This document shows positions 5,162 to 6,362 of a stretch of DNA of 6,362 bases, one piece after another. Made by a program: the position numbers and the translations under genes. Within the stretch, counting starts at the first letter, position 1, and each line of letters begins with the position of its first letter. The notes under the pieces were generated by a model, which worked only from the letters and a program-made list of their open reading frames with translations, had not been told where the DNA came from and did not search any database. Origin of the DNA: Rhizobiaceae bacterium (GTDB taxonomy: Bacteria > Pseudomonadota > Alphaproteobacteria > Rhizobiales > Rhizobiaceae); assembly GCA_004299545.1 (NCBI GenBank), contig SCRB01000776.1, positions 1 to 6,362 of the forward strand, given 5' to 3'.

Positions 5162-6361
5162 TCATGAGCGCAGTTCATGAATGTCGCCCGCACGTGAGGA
5201 GCGCCCGGCCAGGAACAGGCGCAAGGCGACGGCGGCAGTGCAGAGCGTGACGACGGCACTGGCGACGAACACGGCGCCCAAGCCTTCGCGACCGGCGATC
5301 CATCCGAGCGCAAGGCTTCCGATGGCCATGGCGATATCGAGGAAGGCCGTATAGAGGCCCATCGCCAGGCCGCGGTTCTCCGGCGAGGCGCCGCGCACCG
5401 CCTCGACGCCTAGGCCGGGATAGACGAGCGAGTAGCCGAGCCCTGCGAGCGCGGCTCCGGCGGACGCGGTCGCAGCGTCTCGCGCCAGTCCCATAAGTGC
5501 CAATCCGGCCGACAGCACCAGCACGAACAGCAGGGCAGTCTTCGCGCCGCCGAACCTGTCGGGTAGATGGCCGATGAGGATGCGCGCTACGATCAGCGCC
5601 GCGCCGAAGGTTGTGAATGCCAGCCAGATCGGTTGCCAGCCGTGGTCGGCGTAAAGGAGCGAACTGAAGGCGAGAATGGCGCAGTAGCCGATGCTGGCGA
5701 AAGCCGCTCCGAGGCCTGGAAGCCATACCGCTCCGATGACGTTTCCAATGCTCGAGTTCGCCGTCCGTGGCAACGGCAGGGGGCCCGGAGCGCGCAAAAG
5801 GAACAACAGGACAAGCAGCGGCAGGATGGCGGTAAGGAGCCCGACCGCCGTGAATCCATGGGAAGCGAACAGCATCGTTCCGAAGGGGCCGCCAAAGGCG
5901 AGGGCGGCGAACATCGCCGTTCCGACCCAGGCGATGACCTTCCCGGCGTGCCTGGGTTCGACGAGGGCAAGCCCCCAGCTCACGCCGCCGGTGATGATGA
6001 AACTCTCCGCACCGCCGAGCACCGCTCGCCCAGCCAGGAGGATCGCGACCGAGATAACGGGCGAAGCTTCGAAAGCGAGGGACAGGAGATAGAGCAGGCC
6101 AGCCATGACCGCGGCGACAAGTCCAACGATCACGCCGCGCTTACCGCCCTTTGCGTCCGAATAGAAACCCGACCACACGCGTGAGACAAGCGACGTGGCG
6201 AATTGCGCGCCCGCCACCAGGCCCACAACGAACGTTCCGAAGTCGAGGTCCTCGGTCACATACAGGGGAAGTACCGGCAGCGCCGCACCGATTACGAGAA
6301 ATCCGGCCAGGACGGCAGCCATGATCGGCAGCAAGGTGACGGCGCGGCCGGTCGCCGTCAC
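5162..6361 (-). CDS. MFS transporter, YhhS/YfcJ-like exporter (start at window edge)
   Basis: An inner-membrane major facilitator protein of 399 residues as read, with about 12 hydrophobic segments from residue 10 to 385 and the usual central loop near 190-205. The loop between segments 2 and 3 reads SGFYSDAKGGKRG (64-76), a version of MFS motif A; the equivalent loop in the second half is GHLPDRFGGAK (264-274). ALPVLPLYV, GRAVLGGAESF (111-121), VIAWVGTAMF and GLGYSLVYPGLGVEAV (307-322) resemble Escherichia coli YhhS and YfcJ, so proton-driven export of a small molecule is likely; the substrate is unknown. The start shown is GTG, one base from the window end. The true start may lie outside, whereas the internal ATG at codon 14 would damage segment 1. 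The stop overlaps an ATGA. It is probably the first or an early gene of the leftward operon. Confidence 0.9.
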   Translation of the reverse strand: MTATGRAVTLLPIMAAVLAGFLVIGAALPVLPLYVTEDLDFGTFVVGLVAGAQFATSLVSRVWSGFYSDAKGGKRGVIVGLVAAVMAGLLYLLSLAFEASPVISVAILLAGRAVLGGAESFIITGGVSWGLALVEPRHAGKVIAWVGTAMFAALAFGGPFGTMLFASHGFTAVGLLTAILPLLVLLFLLRAPGPLPLPRTANSSIGNVIGAVWLPGLGAAFASIGYCAILAFSSLLYADHGWQPIWLAFTTFGAALIVARILIGHLPDRFGGAKTALLFVLVLSAGLALMGLARDAATASAGAALAGLGYSLVYPGLGVEAVRGASPENRGLAMGLYTAFLDIAMAIGSLALGWIAGREGLGAVFVASAVVTLCTAAVALRLFLAGRSSRAGDIHELRS

Positions 6362-6362
6362 C

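Noticed and set aside
5567..6184. A 205-codon plus-strand open frame
   Set aside because: Complement of the transporter's hydrophobic segments; the charged, Gly/Arg/Glu-rich product is an expected shadow.
1..6362. CRISPR arrays, tRNA, rRNA or insertion-sequence ends
   Set aside because: I scanned both strands by eye and saw no regularly spaced repeats, cloverleaf arms or transposase motifs.

Overview
The window is GC-rich DNA with strong G/C bias at third codon positions. Together with a sphingomonad/rhizobial-style relaxase remnant and a transporter / cyclophilin-like / dehydrogenase cluster, this suggests an alphaproteobacterium (Sphingomonadales or Rhizobiales). That assignment is inference: no rRNA, tRNA or species marker is present.

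Layout. (1) Positions 10-1044, minus strand: an uncharacterised protein of about 344 residues with a PD-(D/E)xK nuclease-like signature. (2) Positions 1045-1474: a divergent intergenic region with a long imperfect hairpin (1201-1255) and a second structured patch (1330-1367). (3) Positions 1475-2086, plus strand: a protein resembling the gamma-glutamylcyclotransferase (GGCT) fold. (4) Positions 2152 to about 3455, minus strand: a decayed C-terminal piece of a conjugative relaxase. It has lost its N-terminal nicking domain and carries two apparent +1 frameshifts. (5) About 3456-3794: gene-free DNA between the relaxase remnant and the next operon. (6) Positions 3795-6361, minus strand: a compact three-gene unit in the order MFS exporter, exported cyclophilin-like protein, SDR-family oxidoreductase. 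The transporter start lies at the very edge of the window.

Interpretation. The left half looks like accessory DNA at a scar of a degenerate conjugative element, with two poorly characterised cargo-like genes. The right half is an ordinary, intact metabolic/efflux operon. Its spacings are short (88 and 67 bases) and its ribosome binding sites are good, so co-transcription from a promoter beyond the right edge is likely. I see no CRISPR array, no complete insertion sequence and no RNA gene. No clearly new multi-gene system is demonstrable. The best candidates for a second look are the PD-(D/E)xK-like protein with its divergent GGCT-like neighbour and the structured DNA between them.
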